Source of the DNA: Carposina sasakii
Taxonomy: Eukaryota > Arthropoda > Insecta > Lepidoptera > Carposinidae
NCBI GenBank assembly: GCA_014607495.2
Contig: CP053167.1
Location: 310,001-374,000 of the forward strand
Direction: 5' to 3'
DNA length: 64,000 nt
Shown: positions 21,587 through 32,410 of the stretch, one piece after another
How positions within the stretch are numbered: position 1 is the first letter of the stretch
Layout of the letters: each line of letters opens with the position of its first letter
Notes under the pieces: generated by a model
Told to the model about the DNA's origin: nothing
What the model saw: the letters and a program-made list of their open reading frames with translations, nothing else
The model's database searches: none
Made by a program: the position numbers and the translations under genes

Positions 21587-21712
21587 CTGTGCTGATTCGG
21601 GGCTTCACTAGAATACATATAATGCTGCATCTCCTTTCGTGCTTGTTATGAGAGAATTGAAGGATCTCCGTTGTGATCTTGCAGTTCTGGCTACCAGTTA
21701 TCATCATTGAAG
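21587..21712 (+). repeat. Family A repeat, internally deleted
   Basis: Has cctgtgctgattcggggctt and gctgcatctcctttcgtgc, then skips to gatcttgcagttctggctac. Confidence 0.75.
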
Positions 21713-22231
21713 GGTATTGTTTAACAATTGAGGATACGGACATAAAAAAGAACTGTTTAATATCTGAGATCAGAGGCGTTAAAATTAACTGGTGAAAAAT
21801 TGGTGTGCAATTTGCACACTTCTGCCCATCTCTTTAGATATATTGTGCGTGACTATGTGTAAATCTAAACTATTCTTAGAGATCAGAGGCAGGTTTAATT
21901 TTTTAAAAAAGAAACACCAAGACAACCTAATTAAACTTTATGTACTCAAGGTTACAAATAGTTTAACAGAAACAAATAACACGAATCGAACAATATATTA
22001 CAACTTCCTATAACCAATAGACAGCCTAAACACGTCCTATCAGTCCAAACGCCATGATCCAAAAACCCGCCAAGCTGCAGTCACCACCATTTTATAGATC
22101 TGCCCGCTTGATCCCGACGTTTCTGTGTCCAATCTGGGGGTAACTGCTAAGACTATATTAATTATATCTTTGTCCATTTTTAATGTAAATCACTAAGACA
22201 GAAATGGATAGGTAGAATTTTTTAAAGTTTA
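21713..22231. other. No recognisable feature
   Basis: Non-coding; a 73-codon plus frame at 21792-22013 is not recognised. Confidence 0.4.
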
Positions 22232-22460
22232 AGTATGACGGCCGTGGGTATCGTACGAGGCGATTAAGGGTTTCCGGGAGATGGGCAGCAGCGCCTCCCG
22301 TGTTGACAACATAGTCCAAAATACAAACTATGGTCACCAACCCGCCTGCCCAGCGTGGTGACTATGGGCAAATACCCCCCATGGCAGTCTTGTGGCGTGC
22401 CCTGGGGGAGGCCTATGTCCAGCAGTGGACTGCAATAGGCTGATGATGATGATGATGATG
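22232..22460 (+). repeat. Family B, near full length with tail
   Basis: Runs cgtgggtatcgtacgaggcg, attaagggtttccgggag, gcgcctcccgtgttgac, caccaacccgcctgcccag, cttgtggcgtgccctggg, ggaggcctatgtccagcagt, ggactgcaataggctgatg, then (gat)n. The last ~50 bases match the coding end of the RTE elements here. Confidence 0.9.
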
Positions 22461-24185
22461 GCGGTCTGAATTCTAGGTAAGCTCATCTACTGCCTATGCA
22501 CCTGTGAATTTCATTACTCTTTGCTTTCCCAACGTAGGCATAAAGTTGAAATATCATGTAATTTGCAAAAACTCCACCCGCACATGTAAAATAATTAGTA
22601 TGTAATTGCAAGAGAAATTTACACTCGCAAATTAATGAAGACAAACACGTTTGTGCTCGTCTGTACTTATTGCGTATTCAGAACGTTTTCCTCGCCACTG
22701 TACTGATTTCACTAGGGGAGGCCTGCGGTTTTACTTGCGGTTTTACTTTGTTATTCTTCTGTTAGTATTTGCTTGTAAAGTAGAGTACTTAATGTTAATT
22801 AAGGTTACGTTTTAACTTATATAAATGAGTGTTTTGCATACTTTACAACACACTTAGTCATGTAATAAGATATTTTGAGTCGTAGGAATGTAAAGATGTA
22901 TAATTAAATAAACAGCGACTGAATGCTTTTTAAGGCAGTTAATTAAATACTCAACTTATTGGCTATTTAAGACAGTTTTACCTAATAGTCAAATTAATAT
23001 TTAAACTAAAAGTTGTTAATATATTTGACCATACATTATAAGGAAAATTAGAGAGAGAGAGAGAGAGAGAGAGAGGTAATTTACCCAGTCGTGACACAAA
23101 AAAGTTTTGGGCTAACTAAAAAACATGCTTAATAATACAAGATATATGTAGCATCTGCTCAAAACTTGCTTGTATGTTACTACGTATTTATTCTAGGCTA
23201 GACAGTATGCAATAAATGATAGACAAGTTGTAACTTTACAAGTAAACAGACCGACTAACGTATATTATACAATTACATACAATTAGCCCATCTGTGCGCG
23301 ACTGTACTCCCATTTTGCATTAGCGGAACACCTTTAACGTTGAAATTTGAATTTCACTGCGATCTCATGAAGCGGGTAATTTGAATTTCATGAGTTCTAT
23401 TTCAAGTTAGCATATGTGCTATTGGTATTCATAGTTTTATTTTCCCCTCGAGTAAGGTTAACTCAAGGAAGTAGAACTTTGTGTCATTGGTGCGTACATA
23501 TTTCCCAAATTTAATTGTTGTTCACTTACGCAAATTAAAGCCACCGCAACTTGGCCTGATTTCACGAAGTCGAGCCATTTTGTGATTTGTATATTGTTCT
23601 GTGGATCTAAAATATTTATTATCTCTATGGCAGCGGTAGGCTCAACCCCTACCAAGTGGGACTGCGCCATTGGTACGCGCAAATTATATATTTTTTTGCT
23701 ATTGCAATATAAGTTACTATAATATTTATGATACACCCTTGTGGCTAGTAAAAACCTACCTAGATTTCCTTCTAATGCAAAAAACGGGGATTTTTTTTTT
23801 AAATTAAAAGTTACCTACCTATAGGTTGCATAGCAGTTGTCTTTAGAAGAACAAGCAACGTTAAAATTTAAATTTCCTACAAAAAATAACTACATAGCAG
23901 AAAATAATTTTTACTGCACAGTTAATTTTCTTTGAATGAACAAAAAATGTTTTCACGTGAATATACTGTTATTAAAAACCTTGATTTTACACGGATTTAC
24001 GTAAAACGTAAAACTCGGAACTTTTACTTACTCCACACAAAACTCGGCAAAATTATTTTTAAATACTTAGCTTGAAATACGTTTTCCGTGGCCTTTGTGT
24101 TTATAATGACCTGCTAAAACTACACGGCTTTTATTTCATGTAAAAACTAGGTTATGTAATAACTGTTCTATAGTATAAATAAATG
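22461..24185. other. No gene seen; contains a (GA)n run
   Basis: About 1.7 kb of non-coding DNA. A 92-codon minus frame at 23458-23736 has no recognisable motif. Confidence 0.4.
23050..23076. repeat. (GA)n microsatellite
   Basis: About 13 uninterrupted GA units. Confidence 0.95.
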
Positions 24186-24544
24186 ATTTTTTGCCGTCAA
24201 CGTTCCCGAAAACTACGGAATCTCCTCATCATCACAATCATTTTTTTCCATGGAAGCATACCTGGGAAGTATCTGGTTCCCAAGATATTCGGGTCCATAG
24301 TTGAGTAAATAGAATGCACATAGACGCGCGTAGCAAGATTTTTTCACGAGAAATAATTAATATATGTCTATGAAAAAACTAGCATAAACCAGTGTTTACT
24401 CTATAAATTTCGCCCGATCAAGTAATAAAAAAAAATTCTAACAAAATTTCACCGTTTCCCAGCATTTTTTTTGGCATAAACTTAATTTGATGTATAGAGT
24501 AGGTACGTACCCTTTGTTAAGGGTGGCAACGAAAAATCAACCTG
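24186..24544 (-). repeat. Family D MITE
   Basis: Reverse copy from gtcaacgttcccgaaaacta to gaaaaatcaacctg before TA. The left terminal CAGG is not preserved. Confidence 0.8.
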
Positions 24545-24927
24545 TATAGTCTGTGACAAAAGGAGTATCTATGTTACAGGAAATGCTATCTACCTATGAA
24601 TCTAAACAGAATATATCCACAAATTTTCAAGGTAGTTTTTCATAGTACGGGTAAATACAGGAAAAGTCGATCTGTTCATACAAATCCCAATTTCGAATCC
24701 CAAATTATTTTGATAGGTCGCTGCTGATTTTACATACATACTTACTAGTAGTGATAGTATAGGTATATACTGTGCCAGGTACAGCGTATACAATATGTGC
24801 GGAACCTAATATATCTACTTAAACGGAGGTCTGTAGGAGCTGAATCTTAGCCTCGTACTTTATTACGCTTCGTTGCGGTGTAATTAATTGACAGTGCGCG
24901 ACCTTGTGCCTATATTATTTAATACAC
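24545..24927. other. No recognisable feature
   Basis: Non-coding. Confidence 0.4.
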
Positions 24928-25090
24928 CTGGTCCTGTGCTCATGCGGGGCTTCACCAGAATACATCAGCTGCATCTCCTTCAGTGCATGTCGTAAGAGTC
25001 GACTAAGGAACTCTGGAACGTTTTTGCTGGCGATATGCTAGCAATTTATCACTGATCTTGTACATCTGACTTCTCTATGTTAAACTCGTT
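24928..25090 (+). repeat. Family A repeat
   Basis: Contains cctgtgctcatgcggggctt, cagctgcatctccttcagtg, gtcgtaagagtcgactaagg and gcaatttatcactgatctt, then decays. Confidence 0.8.
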
Positions 25091-25629
25091 TTTTTTCTAA
25101 TTTATCCTGTAGTTTTAACAAGCTCATTTTGGGAGTTCTGTTGTCGGTATATGTACAAATGTTACTGGTTTAATGAAAGTGCAAAGAAAGTAAGCATATC
25201 CGCGAGCGACATGACTGGTTAATATAAATCGAAATGGCTCTCGTGTAAATATTTGTTGCGCGTGTTGACATTAGTTAAATGAAACTGGGATTCAGAATGG
25301 GTTCACTACACAAACATTATGTGTAACCCTGGTCGTGGGAATACTTTCGGCGCCATTTTGTTTTTAGTGCTACACTAGTTGCTTGACGCTAGTTCGTTCG
25401 CGATAATTATGTCATGCTGGCTTTTCCACGGAGCGTGATTTTGCACGTAACCTAAGCTGCCTTGTAAATACGTAACGGACATGTCTGCATAACCACTTAC
25501 GATGCTCTTCCCAAGGTGTGTCGGTGCCACGTACATCCGCAATATCACGCACCTTGGGACGCTAGCATTAGGAGAACTGTAGCAATAAATGAAGCTACAG
25601 AAACTCAAAGGAGCCATGTTTATCATAGA
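25091..25629. other. No recognisable feature
   Basis: Non-coding; the 83-codon minus frame at 25375-25626 is unrecognised. Confidence 0.4.
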
Positions 25630-26020
25630 CCATAATTACCTCTGACAAGTTGCGCAAGCTCCTGTCGCCTGCATAGCGGAATAAGATGTAGACATAGAGT
25701 GCTAATATCATACTAACAGTTTCGATGCACCATTAGACATTTCGGTGCCCCACAGTTCTAGTCCTTGACACTTAGATTGCATTACTATACGTTAGAATAC
25801 ATTAGTAATGTAGTACATTACTATACCTTACACTAATAGAATCTAAGTGTCAAGGACTGGAATTGCGATCTAATGGTGCATCGAAATAGTTAGTATGACA
25901 ATAGCACTCTATCACATCTTATTCCTCTATGTCGCCTGAGAGAACGCACCTAATTTCCTTACGATATGCACAGAAGATTACGTCGCTGATATATTCTAGT
26001 CTCGCCTCCCATCAGCATTA
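25630..26020 (-). repeat. Family A repeat split by a fold-back element
   Basis: Left part gacaagttgcgcaagctcct (reverse of agctagcaacttgt) up to gtcgcctg at 25671. The right part resumes tcgcctgagagaacgcacc at 25932 and continues to ctcgcctcccatcagc. The two parts join to a continuous A copy. Confidence 0.8.
25672..25931. mobile_element. CATAG-ended fold-back element
   Basis: A 260 bp palindrome-like element with ends CATAGCGGAATAAGATGT and the reverse of CATAGAGGAATAAGATGT. Further paired blocks include gagtgctaatatcatacta / tagtatgacaatagcactc and tccttgacacttagatt / aatctaagtgtcaagga. Flanking tcgcctg (25665-25671 and 25932-25938) is a 7-base target duplication. No coding capacity; the superfamily is unresolved. 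Confidence 0.85.
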
Positions 26021-26340
26021 TACGGTAGTCGAATTAAAAATACTATAACCTTACATTTCAGCCTTGTAAATAATTCCTCAAGACAATGCATCTACCTTAA
26101 GGTAAGTAGTAATAATGTATTCTACAAGATTTATATTGCAATGTCAGGTGAGCGTGCTGTCCGAGGGTTTTGGGTCTTGGTGTGTTCTGCACTGTATACT
26201 TTATCTCGCTCCAGTCGATGGTATAAGCTATGAGATGGAGCGGGATAGAAAAAGATGCAGGGTCACCAACTACACCGTATTGGCGTAATTATTTGACTAA
26301 CGTCTTGATGGTTGGAAGATGTGGCCGTATCACCATTGCG
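26021..26340. other. No recognisable feature
   Basis: Non-coding. Confidence 0.4.
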
Positions 26341-26570
26341 GTTGGAGGCCAATCCGATTGGTGCAATGTGTAGTGGACCTGCCTGCGATGCCATAGGTCA
26401 TGGGTTCGAATCCCGGTGGTGCAAAAATTGATATGATGAATATCGATGTTTGTTTTCGAGTCATGGATATTTCTATAATTATCTTTGTATTTGTATACCA
26501 TTGCTTAGTACCCACGACACAAGACCTTAGGGATCTTACTGTGGGCCTAGGTCAACGTGTGAATTTATTA
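26341..26570 (+). repeat. SINE H (tRNA-derived)
   Basis: tRNA-like head (ccgattggtgcaatgtgtag, gggttcgaatcccggtggtg) followed by a body with gatgaatatcgatgtttg, ttgcttagtacccacgacac and aagaccttagggatctta. Short frames over it are not genes. Confidence 0.8.
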
Positions 26571-27023
26571 TTATTTTATATTAGCCAAATGTTTGGCATG
26601 TGATTTGTTGGCTAGTCCAACAAAACAAGCCCACTTTATTATCGGGCAGTTCGTGGTGCGTGTTGGACAAACATTAACCAGTTAACGGTTGTTTCCTCGT
26701 TACAATTTACCATAAACTTGTCAACTAAACCAATTTTAGATGAGAGTAGTTATTAAGGACTATTATCTTTTATGAAACTTGGTGTAGTTGTAGTTGTTGT
26801 GATAGTTTATTATTGCTGCTAAGGAAGTTTTGTTTTTGTTGCTAGGTTTTTATAGGAAAACGTCCGTGAAAAATTTCCCTCTTTTCGTGGGAATTTTAAA
26901 AAATGTTTTGTTAGTGTTACCCTAAACTCTTAAATGTTTATCTGTGTTCAAAATTTTAAGTACATATGACCAAGGAACCGCGTTGTTCCATAAAAACTTT
27001 TCCCCCTCTTTTTCACAGGCTTT
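26571..27023. other. No recognisable feature
   Basis: AT-rich, non-coding. Confidence 0.4.
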
Positions 27024-27112
27024 ATTGTATTTATTTATTTAATGAAATATATGGAATCAAAAGTAGTGGTTACTTTTGATTCCATATATTTCATTAAATA
27101 AATAAATACAAT
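27024..27112. repeat. Perfect 42-bp-arm palindrome
   Basis: Bases 27024-27065 (from attgtatttatt to atcaaaagta) are the exact reverse complement of 27071-27112, around a 5-base loop, gtggt. No mismatches were found over 42 pairs. No family match elsewhere in the window. Confidence 0.95.
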
Positions 27113-27576
27113 CATATGTAAGTTTTTTCAAAGTTGAATTGCATATTCATGGCTTAAACGTCATTTTATCTACTTTCTCATGTCAAAAGGAAGTAAGAAA
27201 TAATTTCTTAACACAGCAAATATCATTCTTATCACTTCGTCAGAGGTAAATAAGGTTATTTTTCTTGTACCACAGCTTGCCCCAGACCGCAGAGATGTGG
27301 AATTGAAAATTTATGAAACAACAAGATTCGCCGTGAACTGTGCGGCTCTGCACTTCGGATATTTCGATTCGAACCTATCGACGTTGAATTGTTTTGTTTG
27401 TATACGAACAAAGCGTTATTTTTATACGGTGAAAAATTAAATCAACTTTGAATAACAAGAGATTCCTATACTTAGAAACGCATAAATAAAATTATTTCTT
27501 ATAAACGAGGACTTGGCATATTGACTGATATCATTCACGCTGATAGAACAGTGCTGGTTTAGTAAAGAGGCTAGGC
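27113..27576. other. No recognisable feature
   Basis: Non-coding. Confidence 0.4.
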
Positions 27577-27760
27577 TGGTGATTGATGCGGGGCTTCACT
27601 AGAATACATCAGCTGCATCTCCTTCCGTGCATATTGTAAGACTAAGAAACTCAGGGGTGTTCTCTCAGGCAATGAATTAGCAACTTCTCACTGATATTTT
27701 ACATCTCACCCCGATGTGCTAAAAGAATCTCCTTCTTAAATCTGCAGTTCTGGCTAGGTA
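27577..27760 (+). repeat. Family A repeat
   Basis: From gattgatgcggggcttcac through tccttccgtgcatattgtaa to ctgcagttctggctagg, with small deletions. Confidence 0.8.
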
Positions 27761-27785
27761 TCTACCCGAATTGGAAATACGTGTG

Positions 27786-28041
27786 TATGTAGAATCACGC
27801 CTTTATCCCTTACGGGGTAGGCAGAGCACAAGGGGCCGATAGAACCACATGGTGCCACTTCTGACCAATTTTGAGGGTATAGTTGAGATGTACAAGTTCG
27901 GTTAGTAGTGACAGGTGGTCAGCCCATCGCCTACAAAACACCAAGACCCTCTTGTCCCTCCACTGACTTGTACAGTATGCCCGGGAAGAAAAGCAGCTGC
28001 AGTATTATACTTTTTTTTTTCACTCCCAGAGCAGAATAGAA
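27786..28041 (-). repeat. Family C retroposon
   Basis: Reverse full-length copy from aatcacgcctttatccctta to the poly-T and cactcccagagcagaatag end. The (acat)n tail is nearly absent. Confidence 0.85.
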
Positions 28042-28374
28042 GATAGCGTGTATTTATATGTGGATAAAAACTAGTTTATTAGGCTACCAAACTATTTTAG
28101 AGATAGACTGATCTATTTTAGACATCTCACCGTAGGAATATAGAATGAATGATTTCGTATTGAAAGGCCTACAATAAAATCGATTGGTTTTATTTTAAAA
28201 ATGTCCCAGTAGAATACGATCCAATTAGTAAGGGAATTGGAACAAATTAATTTCCTTTCAACGTAGGCTTTTGCTAACAAAATTTTGCAGTAAATTCATA
28301 AATACCTGAGTAAGGATGCTTAAATCAATTAGGTTTTCACGGGTAAAATGTATTTAGTAACAGTTATATTAACT
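28042..28374. other. No recognisable feature
   Basis: Non-coding spacer between two oppositely oriented C copies. Confidence 0.4.
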
Positions 28375-28611
28375 ACAGCTGCTTCTCTTCCCGGGCATAC
28401 TGTACAAGTCAGTAGAGGGACAAGAGGGTCTTGGTGTTTTGTAGGCGATGGGCTGACCACCTGTCACTACTAACCGAACTTGTACATCTCAGCTATACCC
28501 TCCAAATTGGTCGGAAGTGGCACCATGTGGTCCTGTCGGTCCTTGGTGCTCTGCCTACCCCGTAAGGGATGAAGGCGTGATTGTGTGTATGTGTGTGTGT
28601 ATAGTAACTAT
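28375..28611 (+). repeat. Family C retroposon
   Basis: Forward copy ending in gtgtgtatgtgtgtgtgtat. With 27786-28041 it forms a ~240 bp inverted pair separated by ~330 bp. Confidence 0.85.
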
Positions 28612-28683
28612 AGCAATTGTATTTATAATGAGGTATAAGATGTTTGCGAAGTTATCAATTGCATACATACATACATATTAGTC

Positions 28684-28872
28684 TTTTGCACTCCACTGCG
28701 ACGTATTCCTCCCTCAGGGCACGCCACAAACTACTAAAGTAGGGGGTTTTGCCCAAACTCTCCACGCTAGGCAGGCTAGTTTGTGACCGCAGAGAGATTT
28801 TCAGAGTATGTTGTCACCATGGGAGGCACTGCTGCCTATCTTCCGGAAACCTAATCGCCTCATATGATACAC
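28684..28872 (-). repeat. Family B, diverged
   Basis: Blocks ctccactgcgacgtattcc, cagggcacgccacaaac, cacgctaggcaggctagt and accatgggaggcactgctgc align with other reverse B copies, with many substitutions. Confidence 0.75.
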
Positions 28873-29159
28873 ACTATATTTCTGTGTCGTCGCAAATAGA
28901 ATACCACTTTCTGCAGGGCAGAACCTTACTACCGCCGCAATAATTCGTAGGGCTTATCTATTTATTTGTCTATACCTTCACCATATCTTCACCTACATTA
29001 TGAACAAGAAACTCCCGCCAAATGACTTGTTTATATCTCCGGTTCGATTTCCCTGAGGGCTGACGTGACCGGCATCAAAACAGCATCATTTTGGGGAGCA
29101 CTTGATAGGTTATCGGTTGCAGTAGATTTAGCACAAGCTATTATTGTATGGGTGTGCCT

Positions 29160-29261
29160 TAGTGCCTGTACTGATGCCGGGTTTTGCTAGAATACATCAG
29201 CTGCATCTCTTTCCGTACATGTCGTATGAGTTCACTAGGAGATAATCTAGTAATTTTTTAT
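29160..29261 (+). repeat. Family A, 5' part
   Basis: gcctgtactgatgccgggtt through gcatctctttccgtacatg. It ends at the A-rich end of a SINE H in reverse. Confidence 0.7.
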
Positions 29262-29512
29262 TTTTATTTTTAATATTCACACACTTCACAACACATTGGC
29301 CTAGTCCCACACTAAGATCCCTAAGGTCTTGTGTCGTGGGTACTAAGCAACGGTATATAAATACATAGATAAGCACATAAACATCCATGACTCAGAAACA
29401 AACATCGATATTCATCACATCAATGTTTGCACCTACCGGGATTCGAACCCAGGACCTATGGCGTCGCAGGCAGGGCCACTACCAACTACACCAATCGCCC
29501 GTCAAATTGTTA
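29262..29512 (-). repeat. SINE H (tRNA-derived), full length
   Basis: Read on the minus strand: ggcgattggtgtagttggt, ggcttgcctgcgacgccat-type centre, ctgggttcgaatcccggtag, body with the gatgaatatcgatgtttg block, tagtacccacgacacaagac, tgttgtgaagtgtgtgaat and an A-rich end. The best preserved H copy. Confidence 0.85.
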
Positions 29513-29703
29513 CTGTGATAATTTAAACCTGTTTCTGCTATGCTTAACGAGTTTGCGGAATATTTTATATGAACCAGAAGTTCTGGCTACGCCATTTTGG
29601 GAACGCTATAGTAACTATACTATAGGTATATTATTATAATTTTGAATCAGCAAAATATACCTATATCTCTCATTCACCTCATACTACGGTTGTAGTCATT
29701 ACC

Positions 29704-29830
29704 ATAGAGGAATAAGATATCATAGAGTGCTAATGTCCTACTAACAGCCTCGATGCACCTTGAGACTTGCCAGTACCTCACAGTTCCAGTACTTGACCGT
29801 TAGATTGCATTACTTAATGTTCTGTTAATG
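29704..29830 (+). mobile_element. CATAG fold-back, left half only
   Basis: ccatagaggaataagat, atagagtgctaatgtcctac, cagttccagtacttgacc and ttagattgcattactta match the left arm at 25672. The right arm is missing. Confidence 0.75.
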
Positions 29831-30179
29831 TAACGCTAACATTTTCTGTCTAGGATAGAAAACACTTGAATTAAAAACTAATAATAATAGATATTAAAAA
29901 CTTTATATGCGGGGTCAAATCTACAAGTTTAACGACAACTTGATTTACCAGTTCTTCGTCATATGCAGCCGACGTATGCCAGCAAAGTCTAGGAACTGGC
30001 TTAGCAAATTGTCCCTTATTCTGGTAGATATTCCTGCTGCAAGGCAGCCATAATGAAACTCTCGAAGAAACAAAGTGTGAGACAATAGTTTTAAGTAATC
30101 CTAATTGCTTAAATGAAGATCTGAAACTTCGTTTCATTGTACTTTTGAGAATGAAATAAATGTCTTATTATTTTTTAAA
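29831..30179. other. No recognisable feature
   Basis: An 88-codon minus frame (29871-30137) has no recognisable motif. Confidence 0.35.
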
Positions 30180-30335
30180 CTTATATTAAGTGTGAAAGTA
30201 AGTTTGTTTGTTTGTTACCTCTTCATATTTACTCAACCAATATTCTTTAAATTTTGCATATATATATATGGTAGGGAGTACGGAGAAGGACATAGGCTAC
30301 ATTTTGTGGTCCACGCAGACGAAACCACTGGCTAG
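30180..30335 (+). mobile_element. Family F-like Helitron remnant
   Basis: Left part aagtttgtttgtttgttac and tactcaaccaatattcttta; right part ggacataggctacattttg, tggtccacgcagacgaa and ccactggctag. The CTAG end is kept and the middle is short. Confidence 0.6.
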
Positions 30336-31066
30336 TTTGGTATATTTGTAGCATTAATCGGTTATTTTTAGTATAAAGTATTTTCTAATCTTATATGCAA
30401 TTGGCTAACATTACAATGATGATAATGATGTTCTTATATTTTAATACGCAGCAAACACGACAGAATAAACATAAATGTCTGATAATTCCATTAATATGTC
30501 TAATTATTTTTTTTAATGTAAATTAATTAATACCTACTTCACACTGCGGAAGCTTTGATTTCGTTTCGGCCGCGTTTCAGCTCAAAATTTAACAGAATTG
30601 GGGGGTAGGTTATTCCTTGTATTCGCATCACGTAAGCATTCCGGCGGATACTGACGTGAAATACGCTTCCAGGTATGTTTCCAATGACGTATTGGTCTTG
30701 CCAATTATTAGATATACGAGTATTACCTTGTAGCTTATTTATTGAAAAAAGTGTGTTTGGTAGACATGTATATGTACATATTACATACATACAGATAAAT
30801 AAATTTGGAAAGTCCGTAATTGTTTAGGCAATTAAATTGTAGTGTGCGCGTGTGGCCACTAGATGTCGCTTAGTCCGAGTTAGAACGCGATATGGTTTCC
30901 CTTAATGTGTTTTATTGGGCTATCTGAATTTTGATTTAAAATGAGATTCATGAATGTGCAGTGAAGGTGATTTATTTCAGTAAGTGAGTGAACAGTAATA
31001 TTAAAATAACTATTATAAAAATTTTACTACATGCGTGTTATTAATATATGCAATGTACGTTATATA
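30336..31066. other. No recognisable feature
   Basis: Non-coding. Near 30840-30900 lies gtggccactagatgtcgct, not matched elsewhere in the window. Confidence 0.35.
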
Positions 31067-31496
31067 TAGTGTTGAGTAGGACACGACTTGAAAAAGAGTT
31101 TGTAAGAGTAGCCTCTTTTTTGTCCTGAGCCAGTACAATGTCCCACTTCAAATGAGGCGAGGCGTACCTACTGACTGAACCATTTGAAGTTATTATAGTA
31201 CGAAATATGCGCGCCTCCTGACGCCTCAAATGTCAGACGCGACGTGCTTTTGTAATGGCGCCTCGCCTCGCATGGAAGACAATATATTTCTCTCTCGCTC
31301 AAAATGTCAGACGCGACGACCGTGACGTTAAGATCACGTGACGTGCTTGTCGAAAACAAATTTGTCTGCCTGCCTCGCTCGACCGTATTCGACAAGAAAA
31401 TTGAAGTAGTACAATTTAAAATTTCGAGGCACTCTTACATTTTGACGTCATGTCCGGGACAAATGAAGTGCCTCTTGTATGTCCTACTCAACACTA
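31067..31496. mobile_element. hAT-like MITE with 8-bp TSD
   Basis: A 430 bp element with 17-bp perfect terminal inverted repeats TAGTGTTGAGTAGGACA / reverse complement. It is flanked by the perfect 8-base direct repeat gttatata (31059-31066 and 31497-31504), diagnostic of hAT-class insertion. The interior is GC-richer than its surroundings, with the block aatgtcagacgcgacg repeated at about 31228 and 31303. No transposase; frames of 62-75 codons over it on both strands are chance. Confidence 0.85.
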
Positions 31497-31619
31497 GTTA
31501 TATACCTACAGGTGAATAACAAAAGAAGTATGCTCTGCCAAAAGCTATGAAAATAGTCCGCTATAATGAACCTATCCGTAAACTTTGAGACTTGAAGCCA
31601 CATAATTATAATATTTAAT

Positions 31620-31830
31620 AACAAAATATTTCTTTTTAAAATTGTCGTCTGTCTGTCTCTATGTTTGTTCCAGCTAATCTCTGAAACGACTGGACCTATT
31701 TTGACATGACTTTCACTGGCAGATAACTGATGTAATAAAAAGCATATAAAAAGGAGTAACTCAGGCTACTTTTATTCCCAAAATTCCCAAGAGAAAGGAT
31801 AATAACGTCCACACAGACAGAAAGCAGAAA
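31620..31830 (+). mobile_element. Family F-like Helitron remnant
   Basis: ttccagctaatctctgaaac, gactggacctattttgacat and ggctacttttattcccaaa, then aacgtccacacagac, match the Lep1-like layout. The 3' terminus is lost. Confidence 0.55.
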
Positions 31831-32098
31831 CCGAATTATGAAATTGATATTTTTATTTTATTATAATATTTTGCAAGGCTCTATAGTATAATAATATATC
31901 TAGTATAAACATTTTGTTACATTTCAAAAGAATAATTCATTCATAATTCATTTTATATTTGTTTTAGACACGCGAAACAGCAATTCGATTCGTTTTCATT
32001 ATCTACCTATATAGATATGTAGATATTGATAAATATCTACCTTAACTGATACAATTTGATATTTTTTAACAAATTCTGTAAAAATATTTTAATAACTG

Positions 32099-32215
32099 CC
32101 TGTGCTGATGCGGAGCTTCACTAGAATACATCATTTGTATCTCTAACCGTGCATGTCGTAAGAGTCGACTAAGGAACTCGGGCGTTTTCTCAAGCAATAA
32201 GCTAAAACTAACTTA
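32099..32215 (+). repeat. Family A repeat, 5' part
   Basis: tgcctgtgctgatgcggagc through gtcgtaagagtcgactaagg to ttctcaagcaataagct. Confidence 0.8.
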
Positions 32216-32219
32216 ATCT

Positions 32220-32410
32220 TCAGCCTATTGCAGTCCACTGCTGGACGTAGGACAGGGGGTTTTTGCCCATAGTCACCACGCTGGGCAGGCGAATTGGTGA
32301 CCGCATTATGATTTTTGGACTATGTTGTCAGTACGGGAATCGCTGCTGCCCACCTTCCGGAATCCCTTAATCGCCTTGTACGATACCCGTGGACAAGCAT
32401 GGGGCGGTAC
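32220..32410 (-). repeat. Family B
   Basis: Reverse copy from cagcctattgcagtccactg to ggacaagcatggggcggtac. The segment between gacgtagg and acagggggtttt is shortened. Confidence 0.85.

Noticed and set aside
31304..31519. Frames of 60-75 codons on both strands
   Set aside because: They lie inside a hAT-type MITE whose GC-richer interior leaves chance open frames.
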